This document shows, in pieces, positions 35,229 to 45,084 of a DNA stretch of 64,000 nt. The position numbers were made by a program, and so were the translations under genes. The first letter of the stretch is position 1, and each line of letters begins with the position of its first letter. The DNA lies in contig JAHBXV010000001.1 of the NCBI GenBank assembly GCA_019636285.1, positions 272,520-336,519 on the forward strand, in the 5' to 3' direction. This DNA is from Planctomycetaceae bacterium (GTDB lineage Bacteria > Planctomycetota > Planctomycetia > Planctomycetales > Planctomycetaceae). The notes beneath the pieces are model-generated. The model saw only the letters and a program-made list of their open reading frames with translations. It was not told the DNA's origin and made no database searches.

Positions 35229-35262
35229 AGCACTCCGGCTCGTCGTCGGGGTGCTTTTTTTA
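35229..35262 (+). terminator. Rho-independent terminator after speD
   Basis: AGCACTCCG and CGGGGTGCT form a 9-bp stem (one G-T pair) around a 9-base loop, followed by seven T. It lies about 70 bp after the speD stop and before the dehydrogenase gene. Confidence 0.8.
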
Positions 35263-35433
35263 TTGACGCAATCGTATCTTTCCCGTCCGTACGCCCAGAA
35301 GTCGGCTGGTCGCCCCAGACTGCGTGATTCGAACAAAGTTTCGCATTGCCGCAATCTGCGGGGACTGCTACTATCCGCGCGCCACGGAGGAAGGCTCCCG
35401 TCGCGCGACACTGCCAGTCCAGGGAAGGTGGGG

Positions 35434-36759
35434 ATGAAGACGCACGGACTCGACGAAAAGATCCGCAACAAAGAAGCGCTGATCGGCGTGATCGGCCTGG
35501 GCTATGTCGGCCTGCCGCTGATTTCGGCATTCGCGAATGCCGGCTTCCGCACGATGGGTTTCGACGTCGACAACACGAAAGTCGAAAAGCTCAACGCCGG
35601 CAAAAGCTACATCAAGCACATCGACCCCGCATTCATGAAGGGCTTGATCGACCAGAAGCGGTTTGAGCCAACCGCCGACATGAGCCGTCTGGGCGAACCC
35701 GATTGCGTGATCATCTGCGTTCCGACTCCACTCAACGAGAGCCGAGACCCCGACCTCAGCTACATCGAAGGGACGGCGGACAGCATCGCCAAGACGCTCC
35801 GCAAGGGTCAGCTCGTTGTGCTGGAAAGCACGACGCACCCGACGACCACTCGCGTCAACGTCCTTCCCCGTCTCGAAGCGACGGGACTTAAGTGCGGTGA
35901 AGACTACTTCCTCGCCTTCAGTCCGGAACGTGAAGACCCTGGCAATCCGACGTTTTCGGCTTCTACCATTCCGAAGGTCGTCGGCGGTTATGACGACACC
36001 AGCGGCGCACTCGCTGCCGAGATGTACGGCCACGCGGTAGTCAAGGTGGTGAAGGTCTCGTCAATGGAAATCGCCGAGGCGTGCAAGATTCTCGAAAACA
36101 CGTATCGCGCGGTCAACATCGCCCTCGTCAACGAGCTGAAAATGCTCTACGACAAGATGGGGATCGACGTCTGGGAAGTCATCGACGCGGCCAAGACCAA
36201 GCCGTTTGGTTTTCAGGCTTTCTATCCCGGCCCGGGACTCGGCGGCCACTGCATTCCCATCGACCCGTTCTACCTCACCTGGCTGGCCCGCAAATGGGGC
36301 GAGCCGACCCGGTTCATCGAACTGGCCGGCGAAATCAACACGCACATGCCGCAATACGTCATCACGCGGCTGGCCGAATTTCTGAACGACGCCGGCAAGC
36401 CGGTGAAGGGCAGCAAAATCTGCATCCTGGGCGCGGCATACAAGAAAGACGTCGACGATCCGCGAGAAAGCCCGTCGTTCGAGCTGATGAAAATTCTGCT
36501 CAAGCGGGGAGCGAACCTCACCTACAACGACCCCCATGTGCCAAGCCTTCCCAAGATGCGGCACTACCCGGACATGCCGGCCATGGACAGTCAGGAACTG
36601 ACGCCGCAATTCCTCGCGTCGCAAGACTGCATCCTCATCAGCACCGACCATTCGGCCTACGACTACGACTTCATCGTCAAGCACGCCAGGTTCGTGCTGG
36701 ACACCCGCAATGCGACCAAGAACGTCACCGAAGGGCGCGAGAAGATTCGCAAGACGTAG
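35434..36759 (+). CDS. UDP-N-acetylhexosamine 6-dehydrogenase, WbpA/TviB type
   Basis: AAGGTGGGG precedes the ATG at 35434; longer open frame upstream is unsupported. The 441-residue protein has the NAD-binding GVIGLGYVGLPL (18-29), the middle-domain ESTTHPTTT and FSPERED, and the catalytic Cys C273 in PGPGLGGHCIPIDP. The C-terminal AAYKKDVDDPRESPSFE follows. It oxidises C6 of a UDP-sugar to a uronic acid; the motifs match UDP-GlcNAc/ManNAc dehydrogenases better than UDP-glucose dehydrogenase. It probably supplies an acidic sugar to the polysaccharide assembled by the genes downstream. It ends in -IRKT, without the Ala-Ala tag. Confidence 0.92.
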   Translation: MKTHGLDEKIRNKEALIGVIGLGYVGLPLISAFANAGFRTMGFDVDNTKVEKLNAGKSYIKHIDPAFMKGLIDQKRFEPTADMSRLGEPDCVIICVPTPLNESRDPDLSYIEGTADSIAKTLRKGQLVVLESTTHPTTTRVNVLPRLEATGLKCGEDYFLAFSPEREDPGNPTFSASTIPKVVGGYDDTSGALAAEMYGHAVVKVVKVSSMEIAEACKILENTYRAVNIALVNELKMLYDKMGIDVWEVIDAAKTKPFGFQAFYPGPGLGGHCIPIDPFYLTWLARKWGEPTRFIELAGEINTHMPQYVITRLAEFLNDAGKPVKGSKICILGAAYKKDVDDPRESPSFELMKILLKRGANLTYNDPHVPSLPKMRHYPDMPAMDSQELTPQFLASQDCILISTDHSAYDYDFIVKHARFVLDTRNATKNVTEGREKIRKT

Positions 36760-36885
36760 TCGGCGACGATTCGAGAGCGGCACCTGACGCACCTTGGCGC
36801 GGCCTAAAATTGCCGGTCGTTTTGGCGCTCTGGTTGAATATATCACTGACGTTAGGACGAAGTGATCCACCTTCTGGCTGGTTGA

Positions 36886-38130
36886 ATGGTCACACTCACC
36901 CTTACGCTCCCGAGAACGTCGCTTCGGGCGCAGGCTGCGTTCTCCGCTGTCGGGAATGCCGCCTATCTGTTTGGCCAGGGCTTGTTGCTGGTCTTGCTGG
37001 CGAGGTGCGGAGGTGAAATCGAAGTCGGCCGGTTCACATACGGTCTGGCTGTGACGACGCCCATCTTCATGCTGCTCAATTTGCAGCTTCGGCAGGTGAT
37101 CGGTTCCGCTCACGAACGCCGCTTCGAATGGTGGCACATTGTCGGTGTTCGCCTGGGCTGTCTAGCCATCGCGGCGGCAACTGGCACTCTGATTGCCTGG
37201 ACCTACGCGGGCTCGTTCGGCATCGTGATGGCCGTTGCGCTGCTCAAGTCGGTTGACGGGTTGGGCGAGATTCTCACCGCCTGGCTTCAGAAGGCCAATC
37301 GATTCGAGACAACCGCCGCCGGCGCGACCTTGCGCGCCGTCCTCTCTCTTTCCGGGGCGGGGCTGGGTGCAATGTTATATCCCACCGCGGAAACCGTCAC
37401 TCTGGCCGCCGCCGCCGGGGCCGCGTTGTCGCTCATGATTTGTGAGGTCCCGATCTTTTGCCGAATCCTCCGCGATGAACCGACTGTTCAGAGAATTCCC
37501 GCAGCTAATGCCGTCCGGGAAATCTTACGTCGGGGGCTGCCACTCGGCATCGCCATGATGCTCGTTGCTTTGCTACCCAATATTCCGCGCTACGCCCTGC
37601 ACGAGGCGTGCGGTATGGAAATCCTTGGCATTTATGCCGCCGTCGGCTTTCTCCCAACTCTCGGAACATTCGCCGCCGGTGCCGTGGCCCAGCCGGCGTT
37701 GCAGCGGTTGGCGATTCTCTATGGAACGGGGCGCCATGCAGAATACCTCCGACTTGTGTATCGGCTGATTGCCATCTCCCTCTGTCTCGGCCTGCTGATG
37801 ACAGCAGGCGCCGCGCTCGTTGGGAAACCTTCGATCCGACTGGTTCTCGGCGACACATTCTCCAGCCATGCAGATCTCCTGGTCTGGCTGTGTGTTGCCG
37901 CCACGGTTGCCATCAGTACCACGCCTTTGGGGACTGCCTGTACCGCTGCCGGCCAGTCCTTTCTCCAGATTGTCGTGATGGCGATCAGTGCCAGCATTTG
38001 CCTGATCGCTTCGATGCTGCTGGTCCCCGGTTTTGGGCCGATCGGGGCGGCCGGGGCGCTCATCGCGGCCTGGCTAAGCTGTTTCGCGGGATATTTCTTC
38101 ATTCTGCCACGGAAGGCCGATACGCAATGA
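36886..38130 (+). CDS. Polysaccharide flippase (Wzx/MOP-type)
   Basis: The 414-residue integral membrane protein has about twelve hydrophobic segments spread along its length and the N-terminal pattern NAAYLFGQGLLLVLLARCGGEIEVGRFTYGLAV typical of Wzx proteins, with charged residues in the first helices. It should move lipid-linked repeat units across the inner membrane. It is the first of ten co-directional genes; the next start overlaps its stop as ATGA. The ribosome site is weak, and the start could lie a few codons later. Assignment rests on topology and context rather than on a specific motif. Confidence 0.82.
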   Translation: MVTLTLTLPRTSLRAQAAFSAVGNAAYLFGQGLLLVLLARCGGEIEVGRFTYGLAVTTPIFMLLNLQLRQVIGSAHERRFEWWHIVGVRLGCLAIAAATGTLIAWTYAGSFGIVMAVALLKSVDGLGEILTAWLQKANRFETTAAGATLRAVLSLSGAGLGAMLYPTAETVTLAAAAGAALSLMICEVPIFCRILRDEPTVQRIPAANAVREILRRGLPLGIAMMLVALLPNIPRYALHEACGMEILGIYAAVGFLPTLGTFAAGAVAQPALQRLAILYGTGRHAEYLRLVYRLIAISLCLGLLMTAGAALVGKPSIRLVLGDTFSSHADLLVWLCVAATVAISTTPLGTACTAAGQSFLQIVVMAISASICLIASMLLVPGFGPIGAAGALIAAWLSCFAGYFFILPRKADTQ

Positions 38131-39116
38131 GTGCCCTCAATCAAGCCGAACGGTCTCTCGCGACGCTTGGCCCCCGCAAGCCGCTCGCCGAAATCGTGGT
38201 CACCCTCAATCTATGGTATCACGAGTATGAGGCGCAAGCCTATGACGGTCGGCATCCCGAGATCTTCGACTCTCTCCCGGACGTCTGGCAAACGATGACC
38301 GCGCTGGCGGTTGAACGACTGGGCAGCCGTCCGTTGCGGGTTCTCGACTTCGGCTGCGGCACGGGTTTCGCGACCGGCGTGGTCCTGTCCAGTCTGAAGG
38401 ATCAGGTCCGCGAAGTTGTCTGCCATGACCTCTCACCAGCGATGCTGGAGCGCTGCCGCGCCAGATTCTCGACCGAGCCGCGAGTCCGGACGGCCGCGAC
38501 AGTTTCCGAACTGGCTCGGGACGGCGAACACTTCGACCTCCTCGTGACGAATTCCCTCCTGCATCATCTTCCTTCGCCTGTCGAGGTGTTCGAGCCACTG
38601 ACCTCATGCCTCGCTCGGGATGCCGTCTGGATCACCGGCCACGAGCCGTCTCGGCGATTTCTCCTCAATCCGGTGTGTCAACAACTCCTGGATGAGTATC
38701 GCGCCAGCCAGCGCTGGCAAAGGTTTCTGTCCCCTTCGCGGATTGTCCGCCGCCTTGCCCGGGCCTCGGGTTTTCACCCCAGCCCCGCGGCTCGGACCGC
38801 TGAGCGAGCCTGGAGTAGCGGTCTGTTCGACCAACGGCCGACGCCGCAAGCGATCAGCGAACTGGTGGATCTGCACGTCCCGGTTTCCAGCGAACAGGCC
38901 CTGACTGGTCGCGGATTTGATCCTACGGATGTCGGCAACTCGTGGCCCCGCGGATGGAACCGCCTCTGGCTGACCACCTACAACTTCATGGGACCGCATC
39001 CCGAAACCGGGCTCTCCCGCCACTGGCGCGATCGCTGTGCCGACTTGCAACGGCAGTTTCCCCTTGATGGCGCGAATTTCTGTGCCGTCTGGCAGCGCGG
39101 CGGAGCTTCCGAATGA
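38127..39116 (+). CDS. SAM-dependent methyltransferase of the polysaccharide locus
   Basis: The start at 38127 overlaps the flippase stop (ATGA). The 329-residue product has motif I VLDFGCGTGFATG at about 72-84, then the acidic motif II CHDLSPAMLERC and motif post-I LLVTNSLLHHLPSP, all in the class I order. The C-terminal 150 residues (SRIVRRLARASGF, then a Trp-rich region) are probably the substrate domain. A sugar O- or N-methyl decoration of the glycan is the likely role. It ends -RGGASE, without the Ala-Ala tag, and its own stop overlaps the next start. Confidence 0.85.
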   Translation: MSALNQAERSLATLGPRKPLAEIVVTLNLWYHEYEAQAYDGRHPEIFDSLPDVWQTMTALAVERLGSRPLRVLDFGCGTGFATGVVLSSLKDQVREVVCHDLSPAMLERCRARFSTEPRVRTAATVSELARDGEHFDLLVTNSLLHHLPSPVEVFEPLTSCLARDAVWITGHEPSRRFLLNPVCQQLLDEYRASQRWQRFLSPSRIVRRLARASGFHPSPAARTAERAWSSGLFDQRPTPQAISELVDLHVPVSSEQALTGRGFDPTDVGNSWPRGWNRLWLTTYNFMGPHPETGLSRHWRDRCADLQRQFPLDGANFCAVWQRGGASE

Positions 39117-40351
39117 ATCGTGATTCCGTTGGAGTCACTCAGGCTCCGTCATCGCGTCAGCCGACCCCTACTGCGCGTCCGATCCGCGTGTTACACACTG
39201 TGGGGCGGCTCCATCGCGGAGGTGTCGAGTCCTGGCTGTTGAATCTCGCCCGCATCGCGGATCCCGCCATCGTCCAGTTCGATATTCTGTTACAGAACCC
39301 AGCCCCCGGCGAACTGGAGCCCGACTTCGAACGGCTGGGTTGCCGGTTAATCCGTGGCGGCGGGCCTCGCCCAGCTTACAACTATACTCGACGCATCGTT
39401 AAACTGCTGCGGGAGTATGGTCCGTACGATGTCGTGCATGCTCACAGTCATCACTTCGCCGGTCAGACGTTGGCTGCCGCATCTCGGGCCGGTGTCCCCG
39501 CACGAATCGCCCATTCGCACCTGGACACTCGCGCCGCTGATAGCTCCAGCGGCATTCTTCGCCGCCTCTACCTAGCTGCCATGTCCGCTCGGATCCAGAG
39601 ATTCGCGACCTCCGGCCTGGCCGCCAGCGAGGAAGCCGCTGTCTCGTTATTCGGTCGCAACTGGAAAAGTGACCCTCGTTGGCAGATTCTGACCTGCGGA
39701 ATTGAGGTGGCGGCGCTTAATCCATCATTGCGAGAGCCAAAGCTTCGCGATGCTCTAGGATTATCTCGAAAGACGCTTGTTCTCGGCCATGTGGGACGAC
39801 TCGCGGCTCAGAAAAACCAGGAATTCCTGGTCGATGTTCTCGCGGAAGTCCGACGGCGCCACGAAGACACCTGCCTCCTCCTGATCGGCGAAGGCCCGGA
39901 TCGTCAGATGCTCGAACGTCGTGTTCGTGAAACGGGACAGGAGGAACATGTCCTTTTCCTCGGCTCCAGGGGTGACGTGCCGCAGTTGCTATCCAGCGTC
40001 GTGGATGTCTTTGCCTTTCCGTCGCTGTTTGAAGGGTTGGGACTTGCTGTCGTGGAAGCACAGGCGGCCGGCTTGCCTTCGGTTATTGCCGACACGGTCC
40101 CGGGATCTGCCGTCCTCTTGCCAAAACTGGTGGCAGCGCTGCCTCTCGCCGCGGGCCCCTCAGTCTGGGCGGAAGAGTGCATCCGCCGCTGGAAGACTTC
40201 CGACGAATCGGTGTCCGAGGCCTGGAACGTCGTCGCGAGTTCGACATTCGCGATCGAACACTCGTTGAAGAAGCTGCTGGACCATTACCACGGAGAAGTG
40301 CCAGGTCTCGCCCGGCATCGGTGTCTTGAACTTCTCTCACATGCGGCCTGA
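39113..40351 (+). CDS. Glycosyltransferase, GT4 family (EpsF-like)
   Basis: The start overlaps the methyltransferase stop (ATGA). The 412-residue protein has the GT-B fold. The N-terminal HTVGRLHRGGVESWLLNLAR is the acceptor-domain Gly-rich loop of EpsF-like enzymes. DVVHAHSHHF follows, and the donor domain carries LGHVGRLAAQKNQEFLVDV. The retaining E-x7-E motif is present as FEGLGLAVVEAQAAGLP. It transfers a nucleotide-activated sugar to the growing lipid-linked chain. The C-terminus ends in SHAA, the first and weakest member of the Ala-Ala series in this locus. Confidence 0.9.
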   Translation: MNRDSVGVTQAPSSRQPTPTARPIRVLHTVGRLHRGGVESWLLNLARIADPAIVQFDILLQNPAPGELEPDFERLGCRLIRGGGPRPAYNYTRRIVKLLREYGPYDVVHAHSHHFAGQTLAAASRAGVPARIAHSHLDTRAADSSSGILRRLYLAAMSARIQRFATSGLAASEEAAVSLFGRNWKSDPRWQILTCGIEVAALNPSLREPKLRDALGLSRKTLVLGHVGRLAAQKNQEFLVDVLAEVRRRHEDTCLLLIGEGPDRQMLERRVRETGQEEHVLFLGSRGDVPQLLSSVVDVFAFPSLFEGLGLAVVEAQAAGLPSVIADTVPGSAVLLPKLVAALPLAAGPSVWAEECIRRWKTSDESVSEAWNVVASSTFAIEHSLKKLLDHYHGEVPGLARHRCLELLSHAA

Positions 40352-41825
40352 TTATTACCGCCAAATGAGTGAACGCGCGTTGCCCAGATCCTTTGCAGCA
40401 CACCCGAGGTCCGCGATCGCGACGCAAGGCGCGCCGATACGGCCGCGCAGCCTCCGTGAGCGAATGCAGAATGCAACGCCTGAACTCTCCGCCCTGCCCT
40501 CACGAACCATTGTCCCGCCTCGATCTCGCGAGCCAATCCGACACGCGCCGAAGACCACTGCCACGACCTCCTTTCCGGTAAACGCGACTCTCGCTTTGGT
40601 GTTACTGTCTGCGGCCGTTCTCGGTGCCAATCTGGTGTTCTTCGGAACGCTCGACTCGCCTCTGTCTCCATCAGCCATACGGCAGCGGCAGTTCCTGGTT
40701 TATGGTGGACTGGGAGGGATTCTGCTGCTTGGACTGACGACTCCTGACTCCATGGCCGGACGGAAGCGTTCACGAAACTCACTGCTTATCACCGTGTGGA
40801 TGCTCTTCGCCACGTGCCTGCTCGCTTCCGCGATTGGCCGAGCCGATCTCGGCGACCTCCCCGAGCGACTGATTTTGCTACTCGGCCTACCCATCCTGTA
40901 TTTTGAGGCCTTGCCGCGGCTGGCACAGGGTCAGGTCGCTCGAGTGGCTCCTCTCGCGTTGGCGTTGGGATCGGCGCCGTATTGTCTCTGGTCGATGCTC
41001 ATGGAACCGCCGACCTTTGGACAGTCGTACCAGGGTCTGCTGAGCAATTCCAACTGCTTCGGGCAACTCGGGGTACAAACCATTGTGGGGGCGACCGCGG
41101 CCGTTGTCACCGCGGAACGCGGCTGGCGGCCAAGCGTTCTCCTTGCCAGGGGAGCGGCGGCTCTGGGTTGGGTTTCGGTTGTCGCATCGTGCTCGATGGC
41201 GAGTTTCGCGGCATCAATCGCCGCGACGCTCGCGCTTGTGTCGATCAGTCTGTCAACGCTGTCGCGATTCGTGAAGTGGGCCATGTTGCTGGGACTTGTG
41301 GGTGTCATCGTCCTTGCGGCGGGAGTTGATGCGTCATCCTGGGGCCGCCTTCTCGAAGGTCTCGTTGACAAGTCAGCCAGGAAGTCGGACCGGGGAGATA
41401 TGCTTAACGGCCGAACCGATATCTGGATGTTCGCGTGGGAAACCCGGACATGGTTCGGCCACGGTCATGATCTGTTTGACAGCCGATTCGGACTGGGAGC
41501 ACATAACGCCGTTTTTTCCGCGCTCGGCGAAGACGGGATCGTCGCGGCGATCGGGATCTTGACGCTGTTCGGTGTCTGCGGCGTGTGGTCTTTCACCCGA
41601 GGACGGCGTAGCGGTGTTTCCGGTCGCGTGGCCAATGCCATGTTACTGGCCTTTATCATCATTGCCATGGCCGAAACTCCATTCGCCGCAATCGGTAGTG
41701 GCACAACCATCTGCTTTTATTGTGGTTTGAGCATTGCAATATCGCTGCCATCCGGTCCAGGGCTGAAGTCGCCTCGCCCAAGACCGGGCAGCGCCTCTCC
41801 CACCTTAGCGGAAAACTGCCGATGA
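40341..41825 (+). CDS. O-antigen polymerase/ligase-like membrane protein (Wzy/WaaL)
   Basis: Starts at 40326 (TTG), 40341 (ATG) and 40365 (ATG) are possible; none has a good ribosome site. After a basic N-terminus of about 75 residues come ten or so membrane segments, with a central loop EPPTFGQSYQGLLSNSNCFG and a long periplasmic loop FAWETRTWFGHGHDLFDSRFGLGAHNAVFSALGEDG. The GHG/GxHN elements resemble the Wzy_C / O-antigen ligase signature. It should polymerise or ligate the repeat units. It overlaps both neighbours by a few bases. It ends -AENCR, without the tag. Confidence 0.8.
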   Translation: MRPDYYRQMSERALPRSFAAHPRSAIATQGAPIRPRSLRERMQNATPELSALPSRTIVPPRSREPIRHAPKTTATTSFPVNATLALVLLSAAVLGANLVFFGTLDSPLSPSAIRQRQFLVYGGLGGILLLGLTTPDSMAGRKRSRNSLLITVWMLFATCLLASAIGRADLGDLPERLILLLGLPILYFEALPRLAQGQVARVAPLALALGSAPYCLWSMLMEPPTFGQSYQGLLSNSNCFGQLGVQTIVGATAAVVTAERGWRPSVLLARGAAALGWVSVVASCSMASFAASIAATLALVSISLSTLSRFVKWAMLLGLVGVIVLAAGVDASSWGRLLEGLVDKSARKSDRGDMLNGRTDIWMFAWETRTWFGHGHDLFDSRFGLGAHNAVFSALGEDGIVAAIGILTLFGVCGVWSFTRGRRSGVSGRVANAMLLAFIIIAMAETPFAAIGSGTTICFYCGLSIAISLPSGPGLKSPRPRPGSASPTLAENCR

Positions 41826-42400
41826 GAGGTCGCGACCGATTTACCGCTGCTGCACCAGTCCTTCGTGCACTGTCATGGAGTTTACGGCTATTTCCCCGCG
41901 GAGTCTGCGAATTCCTGCTGACTCTCGCGCGACACATTCCGACTGTCATCGGGATCGGCTTGCGTTACGTGCTGGTGGCGCGCCTCGCGCGTCACTGCGG
42001 GGATTGTGTCGCAATTCATGAGGGTGTCTATCTGCGCGGGCTTTCCGGTCTATCACTGGGGAGCCATATCTCAATTCATCCTCTTTGCTATCTCGACGCT
42101 TGCGGCGGAGTCACGATCGGCGACGAAGTCTCCATTGCGCACGCGACCTCAATCCTCTCCACCAACCACGATCACACGCAGCACGAGCTAACCATCCGCG
42201 AAGCGCCCGTTCTTGTTGATCCCGTCGTTATCGGTTCCGACGTCTGGATCGGGTGCGGCGTGCGCGTTCTAGCGGGAGTAACCATTGGCGACCGCACGGT
42301 GGTCGGAGCCGGCGCGGTCGTCACGCGAAGCCTTCCGGCTGGCACGGTTGGAGTTGGTGTTCCCGCTCGTCCGCTGACCTCGGCTGCCCGCGCCGCATAA
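41822..42400 (+). CDS. Left-handed beta-helix acyltransferase
   Basis: The start overlaps the polymerase stop (ATGA). The 192-residue product has an amphipathic, partly hydrophobic N-terminal region, then hexapeptide repeats of the LbH fold from about residue 60: SLGSHISIHPLCYLDAC, GVTIGDEVSIAHATSILSTN, VIGSDVWIGCGVRVLAGV, TIGDRTVVGAGAVVTRSL. The catalytic His is in TNHDH. It probably O-acetylates a sugar of the polysaccharide. Residues SAARAA form the C-terminus, encoded GCT GCC CGC GCC GCA TAA, a member of the shared R-A-A tag. Confidence 0.88.
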   Translation: MRGRDRFTAAAPVLRALSWSLRLFPRGVCEFLLTLARHIPTVIGIGLRYVLVARLARHCGDCVAIHEGVYLRGLSGLSLGSHISIHPLCYLDACGGVTIGDEVSIAHATSILSTNHDHTQHELTIREAPVLVDPVVIGSDVWIGCGVRVLAGVTIGDRTVVGAGAVVTRSLPAGTVGVGVPARPLTSAARAA

Positions 42401-42425
42401 CTCCTGACTTCGCACGGAGCGCTTC

Positions 42426-43634
42426 ATGCAGTTGACCATTCTCTTCGACCATCGTTTCCGCCTTGATGAAGACGGCCGGATCCTTTCCGCGAAGAACTAC
42501 TCCGCAGAGTTCTTCGCATCACGTTATTTGCGTGTCTTCGATCGCATAAGACTCGTTGCCCGGCTGACGACTCCGAACGGCAGTCTGCCCGGGCTCCACC
42601 CATTCCCGGACGATTCGCGAATCATGCTCCGCTCGGTCGGCGACTGGCAATCGGCATTTGGCTGGCTGCGCCGCCAGGCGCAAATCCGCAGCATCGTTCG
42701 CCAGGAAGCCGCCGATGCCGAGGCTGTTCTCGCGATTGTTCCTGGAGTGCTCGCAGGTATGGCATTTCCAGAACTTCGCCGTAGGGACTATTCGATTGAG
42801 GTTGTTGGCGATCCATATGACTCGCTCTCTCCCGGGACCATTCGGCATCCGCTGCGACCGATCGTCCGCATGCTTGCGCCACGATCGCTACGTCGGCTCT
42901 GTCGGCATGCCACCCACTCCAGCTATGTCACGTCGACGGCCCTTCAGAAACGGTATCCCCCCGGCCCTACCACCACCGCTATCGGCTGTTCCGACGTCGT
43001 TCTACCCAACGAAGCATTTCGACAGGCGGCACCCTCCTTCCAGGATACGTCGACACGGCCCATCACGCTGATCAATGTCGGCACGATGGCTGTAAACTAT
43101 AAACGCCAGGATCTCCTGATCCGAGCCGTCGCCGCTCTTCGTAATCGAGGCCGTGAAGTCATGTTGCGGCTGGTGGGAGATGGTGCTCTGCGAGCCGACT
43201 TCGCTGCTCTCGCCAAGATGCTGAGAGTAGAAGAGTTCGTCACCTTTTGCGGTTCGGTCGCGCCCGGTCAGGAAATCCGGGAGGAACTCGACGGGGCCGA
43301 TCTCTTCGTGATGCCCTCGGTCCAGGAGGGACTCCCCCGCGCGCTTGTTGAAGCTATGGCCCGTGGGCTCCCCTGTCTGGCCAGCCGTGTTGGCGGGATC
43401 CCCGAACTACTTTCGGATGGCGACCTGTTCGCGCCTCGCTCTGCCGAAACATTGATCTCGGCCATCGATCAGATGATTGCCGATCCGCGCCGCATGTCGC
43501 AGGCCGCCGCCCGAAATCTTACTAAGGCCGCTGAATTCCGGAGCAACGTGCTCGACAGCCGTCGCCTGGAGTTCTATGAATCGATCTCGCAAGCTGCCAA
43601 AAAACAGCAATCGGCAACCCGCCGAGCAGCCTGA
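42426..43634 (+). CDS. Glycosyltransferase, GT4 family
   Basis: The 402-residue protein has an N-terminal domain without strong motifs and a clear GT4 donor domain. Its signatures are LINVGTMAVNYKRQDLLIRA, RLVGDGALRADF, VTFCGSVAPGQEIREEL, the retaining E-x7-E QEGLPRALVEAMARGLPCL, and SRVGGIPELL. It begins 26 bp after the acyltransferase stop. The product ends ATRRAA, encoded CGC CGA GCA GCC TGA, the second clear member of the C-terminal tag. The acceptor sugar is unknown. Confidence 0.88.
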   Translation: MQLTILFDHRFRLDEDGRILSAKNYSAEFFASRYLRVFDRIRLVARLTTPNGSLPGLHPFPDDSRIMLRSVGDWQSAFGWLRRQAQIRSIVRQEAADAEAVLAIVPGVLAGMAFPELRRRDYSIEVVGDPYDSLSPGTIRHPLRPIVRMLAPRSLRRLCRHATHSSYVTSTALQKRYPPGPTTTAIGCSDVVLPNEAFRQAAPSFQDTSTRPITLINVGTMAVNYKRQDLLIRAVAALRNRGREVMLRLVGDGALRADFAALAKMLRVEEFVTFCGSVAPGQEIREELDGADLFVMPSVQEGLPRALVEAMARGLPCLASRVGGIPELLSDGDLFAPRSAETLISAIDQMIADPRRMSQAAARNLTKAAEFRSNVLDSRRLEFYESISQAAKKQQSATRRAA

Positions 43635-43682
43635 AAACACGATTTTTCATCGTTCCTGAACCTGTATGATCGCGAAGTGCCC

Positions 43683-44906
43683 ATGCCTCACTCTCTCACC
43701 CGATCACCGGAAACTTCGCTGATTCGCGTCGTTGAGATGTCGGCTGTCGCCGAAACAGTTGCCAACTTCCAGCTCGGCCACATTCGTCAGATGGTCGCAC
43801 ACGGGTTTCAGGTGACTGTGATTTCGAGTCCTGGCGTAGCGCTGCAGCGTGTCGCGGATAGTACCGGCGCGACGGCCATCCCCGTCCCGATCGCCCGCGA
43901 GATCGAACCCCGGGCGGACCTCGTTGCCCTGTGGCGGTTGATCGGCGTCTTTCGACGAATTCGCCCACATATTGTTAACGCAGGCACTCCTAAGGCTGGA
44001 CTCCTCGGGATGCTTGCGGCGCGACTGAGCGGGGTTCCCGTACGCATCTATACGCTCCGTGGACTGCGACTTGAGACCTGCCGGGGAGCAAAGCGAAAGC
44101 TGCTGGCCGCGGCTGAACGTCTGGCTTCTGCCTGTGCGACCCGAGTTGTTACGGTCAGCCCCAGCCTCGCCGCCGCCTATTGCCATGAGGGGCTCTGCCG
44201 GCCGGAAAAACTTTATACCAGGATCCTGTCCAGCCACGGTGTCGACGCGACCGAATTCTCGCCCCGCCGGAATACGGAAGAAACTCTGCGGCTACGGCGT
44301 AAACTCGGTATTAGCCCTGCGAATCGCGTGGTGGGCTTCGTCGGCCGACTGACACGCGACAAAGGTATCGCCGAATTGCTCTCTGCCTGGCAACGGATCG
44401 CCGCAGAAGAACCTGAGGCCCGCCTGCTTCTGATTGGCGACTACGAAAACGGCGATCCCGTTACCGCTGACGTTCGCGCAGCCCTTTCCAATTCCCAAAA
44501 TGTTGTCCACACCGGAGCGGTAGCCAAGACGGCTCCGTATTACAACTTGATGGACGTTCTGGCATTCCCCTCGCATCGCGAGGGCTTACCCAATGCTCCT
44601 CTTGAGGCAGCGGCCTGTACAGTCCCGACCGTTGGCTTCGCCGCCACCGGCACCGTTGATGCAATTCTGACCGGAGTGACAGGAACAATCGTCCCACTCG
44701 GTGATTCGGTGCTTCTGGCCGATCGGATACTTGACTACCTTCGTCAACCCGAGCTTCAACAGCGGCACGGCGCTGCGGCCCGCGAACGCATCCTGAGCGA
44801 TTTCCGGCCCGAGCGAATCCATACAGCCTACGCGAATCTCTATCATGAACTGTTGGGACTCCGATCTTTCGACGAGCCTGCGATTGCCAATCGTCGCGCT
44901 GCATGA
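43683..44906 (+). CDS. Glycosyltransferase, GT4 family (CapM/PglA-like)
   Basis: A GTG two codons upstream (43677) is an alternative start. The 407-residue product has the N-terminal VVEMSAVAETVANFQLGHIR and HIVNAGTPKAGLLGMLAARL motifs of the CapM/PglA-like branch, which often adds the second sugar to the lipid carrier. The donor domain has VGFVGRLTRDKGIAELL, LLLIGDYENGDP and the E-x7-E REGLPNAPLEAAACTVPT. The product ends ANRRAA, encoded CGT CGC GCT GCA TGA. A 178-bp gap follows before the next gene, in which no further gene is convincing. Confidence 0.89.
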   Translation: MPHSLTRSPETSLIRVVEMSAVAETVANFQLGHIRQMVAHGFQVTVISSPGVALQRVADSTGATAIPVPIAREIEPRADLVALWRLIGVFRRIRPHIVNAGTPKAGLLGMLAARLSGVPVRIYTLRGLRLETCRGAKRKLLAAAERLASACATRVVTVSPSLAAAYCHEGLCRPEKLYTRILSSHGVDATEFSPRRNTEETLRLRRKLGISPANRVVGFVGRLTRDKGIAELLSAWQRIAAEEPEARLLLIGDYENGDPVTADVRAALSNSQNVVHTGAVAKTAPYYNLMDVLAFPSHREGLPNAPLEAAACTVPTVGFAATGTVDAILTGVTGTIVPLGDSVLLADRILDYLRQPELQQRHGAAARERILSDFRPERIHTAYANLYHELLGLRSFDEPAIANRRAA

Positions 44907-45084
44907 CCCCCGCCACGGTTGGGATTGACCCACCCATGGTTCCCGCCTATCGTCCCGATTCCGACCAGGGAGGGTCGGCGGTTTCCGATTTTCTTCGCGA
45001 TCAAACGACGGGCTCGACCAGAGATCAGCGACGTTTGGCGGGTGAGACTCGGCGACGGACGATGGACTTTCAGGGAAGAAGGAC